From positions 62,001 through 126,000 of the forward strand of contig QJNS01000122.1 of NCBI GenBank assembly GCA_004154925.1: 64,000 nucleotides of DNA, in the 5' to 3' direction. This document shows, in pieces, positions 25,600 to 36,924 of this stretch. Made by a program: the position numbers and the translations under genes. Each line of letters begins with the position of its first letter. Within the stretch, counting starts at the first letter, position 1. The notes beneath the pieces were generated by a model, which was given only the letters and a program-made list of their open reading frames with translations, did no database searches and was not told the origin of the DNA. This stretch comes from Monosporascus cannonballus (lineage: Eukaryota; Ascomycota; Sordariomycetes; Xylariales).

Positions 25600-28090
25600 A
25601 ATATGCAATATTGTCAAAATATTAATTAACGTTTAGGAAACCCTTATTTAATAGCTTTAAGTTCGAATTCGGGAACTGGAGAAAGAAATCCGACAAATTA
25701 AAGTTACGTTACCTGTTTAACCTTTTTTCGCTTGTATAAAACCTAAAAAACGGGAGCCTTATAATAAAAAAAGCAATTTTTAAACCTTTTTAATTTAGGT
25801 ACTAATTTACTTTTATTTCCTAAACCTTAATAACCCAGCAAATTAGGTCCTAGTAGTAAAAATATACCTAACGAGAAATACGATTAATTGGTTTAAGCCT
25901 ATCATAAGAAATTTCCTAAAAATAAAAAACCCGAATAAAAAAATTTTATTAACGAAATCTTTTTTATTTTATATTAATTTCGAAAACAAAATACGCGATA
26001 ATTTCGATAATCCGGATAAAAAATAATTAACGGCTTAATAATTCCTTTAATTTCGACAGAAAAAATCCGTATTTAAATATGTTATAATCTTTAAAAGTTT
26101 TACGGTTAAAGCCGAATAAAAAATAACGAAACCGACGCCCTTATCGATGTATTTTATAAAAGGTTAAAATATAATATAAAAAATAAAATAATTCGGATCG
26201 AACGATTAATTACATTGGACCGGTATATTATAAAAGAAATTAAGATTAATAATCGATAATTTAAAAAACGATAGGAAAAAAAAGGATAATATATTTTACG
26301 TTTGGGATATAAATTTAACTAGGGGAAAAAACGAAACGTACCCCTTATTTCTTACGGAACGGCGCTAGAACTTATGGAATTCGGCGTTATTTACAAATAA
26401 GATTAAAACCAGATTAAATATTTTAACTGTGGCAAAATAGGACATAAGGTATATAAATATAAGAAATCCAAAAAACTACGATATGATAATTAGACCCCTA
26501 TACCGGAAGGATAATCCAGAAATAATTAAAGAAACGACGGTAAAGCCATTAACATAATTTAAGCCAAATATATATTAGGTTTATAACAAAAGGTCTAATA
26601 AGGATTATTAGGACAAAAAATTCGACGAAAAATATAAAAAGCTAGAAAGCTAACTTAATAAGGGTTACGAACATAATAAAAAACGTTACGAAAATAATTA
26701 TGCAAATATCAGAACTGGATAAAAGAAATTTATCCCGGAATCCTTAATCGATACGGCAAAATGTATGCCATATATTGTCGACGACGAGAATATCCCGATT
26801 ACGAAAAATCGAAATAACGTATTTATGAACGAATTACCCGTATGTATTATAAAAAGTTCGATTTTCCAAATGGTACCGAAAATAATAAAAATGATAAATA
26901 ATAATATCGATATTTTCGAACCATAACCCCAGAAATTATTTAGCAGCTGGCCGAAAAAAAAAGCGGGCCCGAAAAAAAATAATACCCGCAAAAAAACCTT
27001 TTTTGTTATTATAAATAATGTAATTATTAAACGGAAAAGGAATTAACCTAACGTACGGTTAAAAAACATTATTAAAAAGATATTACGGGCCTTTGTTTTT
27101 AATTAGTATTTATTACGGATCTCTAGAAAAAGAATTATGAAGGAAAAAATATATTAATTTATTAGAAATTTATAAAACGATAATTAGGACGACGTATAAT
27201 AAAATATAATTGCAAACATAAAAAACAATTTATTCGATAAGAAAAAAAATTACAAAAAAATTAAAAATAATTAATACGGTTCGAAAAAATAATACGCCGG
27301 CAATCACGATAAATATAGCAGCTTAATATACGGAACGAAAAAATACAAATAAAGTTCGACCGATTCGAATAGAAATTAAAAGAAAAAAAATTATTTATAA
27401 AAAAGCCGCAGGATGACAAAACCTAAAGAAATTAAAGGGAATTCCCAAAAAAGACTTTAAACGCAATAATAAAAAACGTTAACGACCTTATTACTTTAGA
27501 TATACAAATTGGAACGTACTGGTATACCGTAATGGTAGATTACGGAGCTCTGGGCGGAAATTATATTATACCGGATATAATTAATAAGCTTAAATTGCCA
27601 TGGAAATACAAATTAAAACCTTATATAACGACGAATGCCGAAGGTTAGGAATTCGTTTACGATAACGGAAAAATCTTACGCGAAATTGATTATTTCGAGA
27701 TTTTTATTTAAGGACGATATTAAATAGTCGATTTCGATATCGTTTTATTCGAGAATTACGATATAATCTTAGGATTATTATGGATACGCCAGTACGAAAT
27801 TTTAATTAATAAAAATATTAGCTAAATAAAGTTCGCTTTATATCTTATTAGCAAACAAAAAAAAGAAATTAAAATCTTAATATTCGATCGATAATAGCGA
27901 CAAATACAGGCATAAAACTATAATAAATACCTTACTACCTAAAGGAATAAAATATAAAAGAAAACGGATATTAAAGAAAAATACGACGTATCGTTACAAC
28001 CATTAAAGCGAAACTAAGGTAACTAAATAATAATCTAAAATAACAAAAGCAGCAGCTCCAGAAGTTAAAAAATTTGACCAATATGTTACC
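25600..28090 (+). pseudogene. Element B gag and protease relic
   Basis: A decayed gag on the + strand. The nucleic-acid-binding zinc knuckle is at 26419-26460. Its four ligands should be Cys-Cys-His-Cys but read Tyr-Cys-His-Tyr; both losses (TGY to TAT) are G to A changes that fit RIP on the other strand. The open frame at 26698-26991 is antisense and not a gene. The aspartic protease should lie at about 27400-27900; I cannot point to its DTG/DSG motif with confidence. Confidence 0.7.
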
Positions 28091-30835
28091 GTAATACCAT
28101 ATATATTAGTAGCTTTTGAAAAAAATTTAATACGAAATTATTAAAATAAAACGAATAAAATTATGAAATAATTCTTAAAAAAGGATTTTCGACAAAGTTT
28201 TACCCCATTTATAATCTTAACGGAAACGAATTACGTATTTTTAGAAAATACCCGAAAAGTCGGTTATAAAAAGGATATATTTAATTTTCGAAATTACCAG
28301 TAAGATATCCGATATTTTTCGTACCGAAAAAAATAGAAAATTACGATTTGTAATTAATTTTTAATAATTAAACAATATTAGTATCAAAAATCGAATATTA
28401 TTACTTTTAATTACGGAAATAAAAAACCGATTTTACGAAATCATATAATTTATAATATTTAATTTCAAAAATGGATATAACCTTATTAGGATTAAAAAAG
28501 AATACGAATAAAAAATAACCTTTAGGACGAAATACAAATTATTTAAGTATTTAATTATATTAATAGGATTTACGAACGTACTAATAATTTTTCAGCAAAT
28601 AATTAATTACGTATTATGAAAATATTTCGATATTTTCGTTATTTGTTATTTCGATAACATTTTTATTTTCTCGGAAACAAAAAAAGTATATACAAAATAT
28701 ATTTATAAAGTTTTTTAAGTTTTACAAAACGTAAGGTTATTTATTAACGCAAAAAAAAAGTTAATTCCATATATAAAAAGTGGAATATCTAGGATATATT
28801 ATTACCTTAGGATATATTAGGATAAACCTTAAGAAAATCGCCGCAGTCACAAAATGGCAAATGCCAATAACGGTTAAGGAGGTACAGGCATTCTTTGGAT
28901 TCGCCAACTACTATAGGAAATTTATTCGAAACTTTAACAAAATAATTATATCCTTAATAAATTTTACAAAAAGAAAAAGAATTTAAATAGACGCCAGATA
29001 CGGAAAAAGTATTTCAGAATAGAAAAAATATAATTATTAATGAATTAATATTGATTATATACGATTTAAACCGCCACGTTAAATTAAAAACCGATATTTC
29101 GGATTACGTATTAAGCGCAGTAATCGAATAACGAAATAATTAAGGCAAATTATACTTTATTGTATTTTTTTCGTATAAATTAAAAGGAGCCGAATTTAAT
29201 TATGGTATTTTAAATAAAGATTTTATGGCCATTATTATGGTATTTCGAGAATTTAGGTATTTCCTAAAAGGAAGCTTGTATCAGGTTAAGGTTTATACGG
29301 ATTATCAAAATTTTACCCGATTTATTACGACCAGGGAACTTACAAGACGATAATTTCGATATGCAAAGAAATTAGCGAACTTCGACTTCGTTATCATCTA
29401 TAAAAAAGATCAGAAAATAACAGAACAAACGCTTTAAGCAAACGATTAAACTTCGAAAAAGAATTGGTTAAAATTAGCCATATAATTTTTGATATTATTA
29501 TAAAAAGATATTTACACTTACGACAAATTGCGATAATTTGGGTAATACCTAGCAATATATATTAAAAAACTAATAATATAAGGACGGTTATTTAAAAAAT
29601 TAAAAAACGAATAAAATGTAAATTTTAGAAAGATATCAAAAGGATTTAGTACGACAAATATACGAATATTAGTTATATGAATATTTAGAGATTTACAAAA
29701 CCTTAAACCGATTTTAACGTATATATTTTTTTTCTTAAAATAAAATTAATAGTACAAAAGATTATAAGGCAATATAATGTTTGCGCCAAAGCAAAAGCTT
29801 AACGATATAAGCCATACGGAGAATTATAATTATTATTAATTGCAAAACGATTATAATATTTAATTATAAAAATACATTACCATAGCATTTTCGTAATCGT
29901 CGATCGATTTACGAAATTTTCCTATTTTTTATTATATTATAAGAATACAAACGTCGAACAGATAATATACATTTTGTTAAACATATTTTTAGTATATATA
30001 GATTATTAATAGAAATTATATTAAATAAAACATTAATATTTGTATCAAAATTTTAATAAGGCTTAATGGCATAAATCGGTTTAAATTATAAATTATTTAA
30101 CATATTTAAACCATACACAGATAAATAAATAAAACGAACAAATTAAATTATAGAAATTTACTTGCAATATTACATTAATTATAAATAAAATAATTAAATT
30201 AAAAAATTACTAATTACATAATTAATTTATAATACTAATTATTACGAAAATATTAAAGATAATATTTGCGAATACAAATTTTAATTTTATTTCAAAAGTT
30301 TATAAAAAAATATGCGACGATGGTTTAATTAATATTAAAATAATTTTTACGTTAAAATAATTACGATAATTATATTAAGAAATAAAGATAAAATTAAAAT
30401 TCGTACGGAATTAAAAAAAGTGAAAAAAATTAATTTTCGAAAAAGAGAAAATAATTTTCCTTATTACTAAAAATATTTAAATAAAGTAAGCCAGCAAAAA
30501 ATTCGATTTTAAATATATTGGTTTATATAAAATTATTAAGAAAATCTTAAAAAATAATTATTAATTAAAATATTTATTAAAAGTTAAACTTTATTTAATT
30601 TTTTATATTTTCTTATTTAAGTTAATAACGGATATGATTAAGGTATATATGGCATAAAACGATATAATGGTAAAAAATGAATAAATATACGAAATGGAGA
30701 AAATTTTTAATATGCGAAAACAAAACGGATATACCTAATACCTAATTAAGTGGAAAAAATATCCAGATTCCGAAAATATTTGGGAACCCGCCAAAAATCT
30801 TATTGGTGCCTAACGCCTATTAAAAAACTTTTACC
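28091..30835 (+). pseudogene. Element B pol relic: RT, RNase H, integrase, chromodomain
   Basis: RT: the catalytic motif is Y-F-D-N at 28647-28658 (second Asp lost). The thumb and connection segment at 28780-28986 is still open for 68 codons and shows GYI, the KKIAAVTKW segment and F-F-G-F-A-N-Y-Y-R-K-F-I, diagnostic for Ty3/Gypsy. Integrase: VDRFTKF at 29899-29919 keeps the first catalytic Asp. Chromodomain: 30691-30800 encodes MEKIFNMRK...YLIKWKKYPDSENIWEP, matching the C-terminal chromodomain that targets chromoviruses to heterochromatin; a TAA stop interrupts it. Many other stops make the frame dead. Confidence 0.82.
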
Positions 30836-31442
30836 AGTAACGGCGAAACCATTAGAAATAATAATATTCCAATTTACAAAATCCAAAAAGGGAAATCTTT
30901 AATTTACTACATTCCAGTTAATAACGTCCATTTTACTTAAGGCCTATACTTCGACTATAAACTTTAATTTTAACTGCGTAAAGTTATTGGAATTATTTAA
31001 GAATTAAAAGGTACGATTAATAAATTTCGTACCCTGGGATTAATAATATTGACGTTAACGATATATACGAAAAAAACGCACAAAAACCTCGGATAAAAAA
31101 TTTTGGGCCTTTAATTCTTTTTTTTAATTTTTTCGATTTCGCGATATGCCGATTAATTATGGAAACGGGGACTTCCGTCCTATCGCATAAACGACCTTGG
31201 CGAACATATTTCTTATAACGAAAAACCCCGTTTATCATTTAATAATTAAGCTGCCGAACGGAACAAAAAGAATAAAATATCGTATTAAAATTTTCGAATT
31301 TAATTAAATTAACTAAAACAAATTATTATTTAGATTTACGGGAACGACATTTAGATATACCGGAGGATATATTAAAGGTATGCGAAAGGATTTACCAAAG
31401 AAAAAAAATCTTAAGGGCAAGATTTTGGGAAAGGGGAAATCG
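30836..31442 (+). other. 3' untranslated segment and polypurine tract of element B
   Basis: About 600 bp lie between the chromodomain and the 3' LTR. A 73-codon frame at 31017-31238 on the - strand shows no family features. The segment ends in the purine-rich AAGGGCAAGATTTTGGGAAA stretch and GGGGAAATCG, directly before the LTR, the expected plus-strand primer. The same tract is present in antisense next to the 3' LTRs of A and D. Confidence 0.6.
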
Positions 31443-31828
31443 TATTACGACCTAACAAATTACGGCCTCCAAAAACGGTCGCAGTAAAAAAGGCCAAGAA
31501 AATTATATAAATTAGGTTACGTAACGGATTACCAGCTCATTAATGGTAAACCAGTAAGCCAAATCACCAGCTTACTGATAGTAAGCCAATAAGTTAAATT
31601 ATTAACTTATTGATAATAAACCAGTAAACCAAAAAATATATACGCTTATTATTTCCATAATTTAAATAGTTTTAATTTGCAATAACAATTCGTTACTTAA
31701 GGCACCCTTGGTATTACGAAACGTAACACGATTACTATATTTATTGCTCAGATTCCTACGATATTCCTGCCAACATAAACCCGTCGACTTAAGGTTTAAT
31801 AGTTGGTTAAACCGCATAGCTCGTCACA
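31443..31828 (+). repeat. Element B 3' LTR
   Basis: It begins TATTACGACC (TG mutated to TA) and ends TAGCTCGTCACA. It has three tandem copies of the 33-bp U3 module at about 31528-31640. Followed by CTCAA at 31829-31833. Confidence 0.9.
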
Positions 31829-31964
31829 CTCAAACTTTCGTACTACTTCCAACAACGAAATATCAACCAACATATTAGGTATCCTTTCCTTTCACTTGCC
31901 AATTCATCCAACCACCCAACTGGCGTCATTATGTCTCCCAAGCGACTTTCCCCTCCTAACACCC
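31829..31964 (+). other. Gene-island DNA between element B and the ligase relic
   Basis: It begins with the right-hand CTCAA target duplication and is CT-rich and CA-rich, resembling a fungal 5' leader. No TATA box is evident. The promoter of the decayed gene downstream was probably separated from it by element B. Confidence 0.45.
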
Positions 31965-33285
31965 ATGATCATAGATCCTCCAGTCAACACGATTACTCGT
32001 AAGTTTGTTAGCACATGGCGAATTTCTTCACTTAGCCCGATGAAAGGCCGCAACCTGTTGGTAGGGAGCGTCGGTGGCTGGACTTGCGCTGTTAAGCAGG
32101 GCGAACACCACGTTGGAGAGCTGGCGCCGTATTTCAGAATTTGCTCGTTCCTTCCGGCAGTACATGAACACTCTTTCTTTCTGGGGTCATTCACCACATG
32201 GCATGCCGGCAGGGCTTCCACGTGAAGTCAACTATGGTCGGCAAGTCTATCTCGCAGGGTTTGAACCTACCGGTGTCGACGTTTACTGATGCCATAATTA
32301 AGCTTGAGAAACTCCGACGGGGGCAACCCACCGATGAGGTGGTTCAGAAGCTCATGCAACTGTCTTTCGAGCAGCAATTGGGTGTTAAGAAGTGGGAGCT
32401 AACTCCCGATGAGGCGAAGCGATCCCTCGGACAGCCACTAATTTTCATTCCTAAAACTAACCTAGAACGACTTCAGAACTGCCATAACCTGTTCACTTGT
32501 CATGCAAAAAGGGCCCCCCTTTTTGGCTTCAGGGATTATCCGGAATAACATTATTCCTGTTCCGGAGCCCTAACGCCTATATCAGTGAATCACCAGAGAT
32601 GGGGTCAGGTTCTTCAGCTTCTAGTTATCAATATAGCCCTCAAGAGCCGTGCACCTGCTCCCTAGTAAGTGTGGCATCGCTCCGAAGTACAAGCACGCCC
32701 TATATCAAGAATCGTCAAAATGGCCGGATATACTATGACATATAACCTCGTCCAAAGAGATTCGCAGTGGTGCAAATTCGTTCCCGCCTTACCCAAGGGT
32801 TCAAGGGCAGATTCCGAGGGAGGACGAGTCGGCTTGTGCTCTAGAAACACAGATCACCCGAGATGTCCGAGCAAAAGTTCTGGCCTGTCGCTCTGGACAA
32901 CTATCTCCCCGCGAAACTGAGAAGCCTCAACAGAAACATTGCGGTCCAAGGAGAGCTGTGCGGTTCGACAATCTCGCAGAATAGAGACGGCTTCCACCAG
33001 GGCGAACACCTGTACTACATGTTCAGAATTTCGACATCGACGAGCAGAAGTCCATCTGTCCTGAGGATGAAGCTGGCAGGGGGACTGGACCCGGAGCATG
33101 TTCAAGGTCTGGGGTAGAACAAACCACATGACATTGCAAAGTCCCATGACTAACTTCTGAAGCGCTATGGGGGACAAGGCATTCATGGTAAACTTCAGGG
33201 GGGGCTGGTGTACAAGAACATAAAGGATGGCCGATAATTCAAAGCAGTTTCGAATAGCATGCTGCTACGGAATAGGGAGTAGTCA
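31965..33285 (+). pseudogene. RNA ligase-family pseudogene (DRB0094/Rnl5-like)
   Basis: Intact relatives are ATP-dependent ligases that seal RNA nicks through a lysyl-adenylate. The N-terminal domain is readable from 31965: ITRKFVSTWRISSLSPMKG, then GGWTCAVKQGEHHVGEL and CSFLPA. Next come SISQGLNLPVSTF and FIPKTNLERLQN (32198-32548), then the nucleotidyltransferase region: K-M-A-G at 32717-32728 (motif I, normally KxDG, so Asp is lost), VGLCSRN, and LPAKLRSLNRNIAVQGELCG (about 32890-32960). Last are GGLVYK at 33202-33219 (motif IV EGxVxK with Glu lost) and FKAVSN at 33238-33255 (motif V). The frame changes at about 32190, 32860, 33030 and between 33075 and 33190. Stops occur at 32546 and 32663 (possibly in a former intron) and at 33235. 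Known: the family motifs. Inferred: a once-active gene, now dead. Confidence 0.82.
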
Positions 33286-34358
33286 CTGCGAGAGCCTGCA
33301 GCGTGGCCAAAGAAATAATCAGGCGCAAGCGGGATCTGTTTTCGGGTGGTAGTTGTGGCGGGCGGGTAAATGGGGAAACTGTTTCTAAAGGGGGAAGGCG
33401 TTGATGGAAGCAGTACATCAATGTAGTTCTCTATTAAATATACAAAGGCGCAGAAGACAGGCGTAAATTCTGCGTCTGATTCGTTACTGGCAAGCCTCCT
33501 TCATGCTCAATTGGTTTGCTGCGTCTCCTTGTGAGCGGCTAGACCTCATCATATTTCCTAAGACACCAGCGAGGCTACAAGAAGGCTTCCAGATATGGCA
33601 TCGGTATTCTTCCGACTTTCTTACAAATCTGATGCGCGACTTGATCAAATTTGGGGTCTATGGTTTCGGTGGCCGTAGTGTCTTTCTCGTCGGTGGTCTT
33701 GGCTCTCGTTTAGACTACACTGTCACCTAGTGTCGATACACTGAACTATAAGTCGCCTCTAATGCTGACAGCGCTCTATAGATCTTCCCAATCTCTGTGG
33801 TAGGCAAATTCGATTGCGCAGCGGGAACAGAATGGGATTCTTGATTTGCCCGGACCATGGTTTACATAAAGGGACGCCCCTGGGATATACTGGTGTAAGC
33901 ACGATTGATAACCTTATGGAGCTCCATGGTAAATGTCGCCCACCTCAAGTATGACGCGGAGGTGGCTCAGATGTGGATCCCGCGAACCCAGACTCCATCG
34001 AACAAACTGGTAAAGGGATCCTCCCGTACTAGATGTCCGTTCCTGCAAGAACCTATGACTGATATCTGCGTTCGCCGCCTCCCTGCAGGTCGCAGCATTG
34101 CGCCTGGCGTTGGAAAGCTACCCCTTTTTTCAGCGGTATTAATTCGCTCGTCGCTCAGGGCTCGTGGTCCCGCCACGGGTGACACCTTGAATCAACTCTG
34201 AAATCAGCGCCGAGGACCTGCTACTCGACGTTATTAGGCACACATATCCGACATCAGTGCTCAATAAGACCCCAGGTGACGATTTCCAATATATACAGCT
34301 TTGGATTCAAATCGTACGGATCTAATAAACTTCAAAGGCTTAATTGCAGCCAAGATAC
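33286..34358. other. Intergenic region between convergent ligase relic and GH7 gene
   Basis: About 1.07 kb of normal composition. Short frames on both strands (33239-33421, 33503-33730, 33905-34201, 33967-34185) show no motif. It should contain the 3' ends of both genes. No repeat edges or RNA gene were recognised. Confidence 0.5.
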
Positions 34359-35907
34359 CTAGAACAACCGAGTCGACGGGCTGCGGTACGGATTGCGCAA
34401 ACCTCGCGTGCGGTTGCCAGGAGTGGCCTGGAAAGTCGAGTTGATCTCTCCCCATCTGATGTTGCTGAAGGTCACTTCAGGGTTCGGCTCAATAACCCGA
34501 ATCATATTCGGGTGGCCCTCAGTTGCATTGCAAGGGCCAGCTCCGGCAGCTGCCCCATCCAACCACTGCATGTTGCCGCCTTCATCCCACCAGATGCTCA
34601 TGGCGAGGACCATGCCTCGGGTCATAGCTTCGCCCATTCCGGCCATCGCACCCAGATCCATGTACCTCTTCGATCCGGTGGCGGCACAGAGTTCGTCATT
34701 CAGATAGTTGATCTGGGGGAGTCCTTCCTTGTTCACGACCTCGGCCCGGATAATCTCGCCATCTTGCACGTAAATGCGGTGGATGGATTCTAGCTTGCCC
34801 TCGTTGTCGGCCGGGAATTGAGTGACGACCGTGAATGGTCTTGTAGTATCCACGTCGAATTCGCCGCCAAGTCCGTAGTAGTCTGGTTGACTGACTCTGT
34901 AGGGGTTCCAGCTGCAACCATTCTTGTCGCAGACACCGTCAAATGCGCACTCTTCGCCATCGCAGAGGTATGCACTCGTGACGTTGCAGGGGTGGGGGGC
35001 GATGTGGCTAGCCCGGGAGTTAGCTTCCCATATGTCCATTTCGTTGCAACAAGCCCCGTATCCCTCGATATTCCCCTGAGATTTCGAATCAGCAGTGTTC
35101 AAGGATGGATGTAGATCGTAGTATGATACGCCATTCTACTCACCTCGCCATTTATGAAGGGTGTGGTGTAGCATTGAGCATCGCAGTATCCGGTTCCCCA
35201 AGAAGCTCCGCCGGGGTTCAACTCGCTCTTGGCGCCGTCCGCCACCATTTCGGAGAGGTACAGTGCGCTGTTCATGCCACAGGGAAGCTTCGTAGTATCG
35301 ACTTCGAAAGTCATCTCGGCGCCAGTAAATTTCGTCATCTCGTATTGCTCCTTACTTTCATCAAGCAGGTACACACGCGGAGATACCACCTTGCCGTCGA
35401 GAACTTGCTGCAAGGTCACTGCGGCATAAAGTGTGAGCGGATACGATGTAATTAAGGGGTATAAAGTATGGAAAAAAGGCAGAGCTGGGCTTGACAACGG
35501 TTATGGATATGGCAATGGCTTCGTAATGACATGCTCTTCCGGATTGCTTTAGGATGTGATGCAACTTCTGAATTTCACTTACAGCTAGTACCCTCAGCGA
35601 TGATGCCCATAGTGGTGTAGTCCGTGAGACCCTCCATCACACAGTTTTCCGCACATGCCTCCTTCGTAGGGCAAGCTGTGGCATTGGGCGGGTTGCCCCA
35701 CGAGCCGCAGCCATACTCAGTGCCAACTTGGTGAACATTGTGAGCCAAGGCGTCCAACACAATATAGTTGGTAGCGTCGACACATCCACCCTTGACAGTA
35801 CACCTTTGTGTTATGAGTTTGGGGTGGACATCAGGCGTGTTGCCGGGCTTCTGAGCAGTCGCCAACCCTAACAAGGCGGAGGCTACTAGCATGTGTTGAC
35901 GAGACAT
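34359..35907 (-). CDS. Secreted GH7 endoglucanase (Cel7B/EG I type), three exons
   Basis: It hydrolyses internal beta-1,4 bonds of cellulose outside the cell, with retention of configuration. Exons are 35583-35907, 35144-35418 and 34359-35075. Introns of 164 bp (GTAAGT...CAG) and 68 bp (GTGAGT...CAG) restore a 438-residue frame. Residues 1-19 form a signal peptide ending in ATAQ. E212-M-D214-I-W-E217 is the intact GH7 catalytic triad (nucleophile, assisting Asp, acid/base). CPTKEACAENCVMEG, LPCGMNSALY, GTGYCDAQC and VTFSNIRWGEI are further family landmarks. The loops that roof the tunnel in cellobiohydrolases are short (FINGEGNIEGYGACC; WLDGAAAGAGPC), which favours endoglucanase. There is no linker or CBM1, and the tail after GEINSTF is Arg-rich and unusual, so a missed 3' intron is possible. 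No frameshift or internal stop was seen. It is convergent with the ligase relic. Confidence 0.93.
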
Positions 35908-35996
35908 TGAAACTGGATCTCTCGATAAGAACTGTTGACGTCTATTCCGGGGCAGAGATTCAAGAAGGATTACAATTGGGAGCTCCTACGTCTCAG

Positions 35997-36004
35997 ATTA
36001 TATA
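35997..36004 (-). promoter_or_regulatory. Candidate TATA box of the GH7 gene
   Basis: TATATAAT on the - strand, about 90 bp upstream of the ATG at 35907, a usual spacing for a fungal secreted-enzyme gene. A CCGGGG hexamer at about 35947-35952 fits the CreA/CRE1 consensus SYGGRG, and a GGCTAAG (XlnR/Xyr1-like) lies far upstream near 36496. Both are short and may be chance, so cellulose induction and carbon repression are suggested, not shown. Confidence 0.45.
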
Positions 36005-36655
36005 TGAAAACCGTACCGAGTTATAATAGCTAGCATCTATACCCCAACTCCCCCATACTCGATTTCCTCCGCATGCCAAGACTCATTATGCCTATTCTGG
36101 TTGCTGGAAGTTGAATCGCCGCATTGCCATGGGTCAGGTTGGAAAACAGGGGCCGGCGTTCCGGCGCATGACGATCGGCACTTTTACCGGTACTTCCGCA
36201 TTGTGTAGTCGAACTTTGCGGGACGGAATGGGAATCGAGGTTACATATATATCGACTCAGTCAACCGTAGCGCAGATTGCCAAGCTTTGATCGGCGACAA
36301 ACCCACCAATCATTGGGGGTATCATGCAGGGCACGGGCACCCATGCTTTGTTAATATATGATGTCGCTGATATCCCTTAAGCCGGGTCAGGAACGGGGGG
36401 CCCACTGTGACGCAAGCCATTGAAAACCCGTCGGCGGAAAGAGACCTGCATGGTTCCTTACCGTTCCGGACAACGTTCAAAAGGAACCGCAAGTCGGCTA
36501 AGGTACCAATGTTTCTGGCTTGGCCCGGGCATGCGCAAAAGAAAAGCTCGAGCCGCCTCGTTGATGTGGAGCCTGCCAACACAAAACGCTCTCTTGAGAA
36601 GACCTGAACCTCGGAACCCACATAATGAATGACCTCACTAACGCGTAGAGATTTC
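36005..36655. other. 5' flank of the GH7 gene, to the island edge
   Basis: Normal-composition DNA that ends sharply at about 36655, where AT-rich sequence begins. Frames at 36322-36621 (-) and 36407-36632 (+) overlap and show no motif. It is probably the GH7 upstream control region. Confidence 0.5.
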
Positions 36656-36924
36656 CACGAAAATACCTAGATATATAAAATTTTCTAATAAGTTACCAGT
36701 ATTACAAAGGCCCTGCTTTATATTATAGATATGATAAGTATTAATTACCTAATTAATAATATAGAAATACAATAAATATATATAAAAAAATACAATAAAC
36801 TTTAATTAAATTTAAGTTTATCTGAAGAAAAACTAATAATAAAGCTTTTATAAAAATAAATTTGTTTTACTTTTTTATTATAAATTTATATATTATAGTA
36901 AAGTTTATTAAATAAACTTACTTG
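36656..36924. other. AT-rich border of the gene island
   Basis: The composition switches within a few bases from normal to strongly AT-rich. No genes or repeat edges were seen. Confidence 0.5.

Larger units (their letters stand above)
25207..31828 (+). mobile_element. Gypsy chromovirus element B, complete with both LTRs
   Basis: LTRs are at 25207-25558 and 31443-31828, with perfect target duplication CTCAA at 25202-25206 and 31829-31833. The order is gag with zinc knuckle, protease region, RT, RNase H, integrase, chromodomain, polypurine tract (GGGAAAGGGGAAATCG just before 31443), then 3' LTR. Length is 6.6 kb, typical for fungal chromoviruses. The outer part of the 5' LTR (25207-25300) is nearly unmutated, while the internal region is full of stops and Asp to Asn or Cys to Tyr changes. 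It split a gene island about 130 bp upstream of a decayed RNA ligase-family gene. Confidence 0.92.

Noticed and set aside
31017..31238. 73-codon - strand frame in the 3' part of element B
   Set aside because: It has no motif and lies in the untranslated segment between chromodomain and LTR; the equivalent region of C has no matching frame.
33967..34185. Possible rRNA-like or coding segment between the ligase relic and GH7
   Set aside because: No rRNA core sequence could be matched, and frames on both strands are short and motif-free.
34359..35564. Many overlapping open frames on both strands within the GH7 gene (such as 34344-34793, 34393-34707, 34818-35114, 35105-35455)
   Set aside because: They are shadows of the GC-rich GH7 exons in other frames; only the three-exon - strand model carries family motifs.
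36322..36632. Overlapping frames upstream of GH7 (99 codons on -, 66 and 70 codons on +)
   Set aside because: They have no motif, overlap on opposite strands and lie in the probable GH7 promoter.
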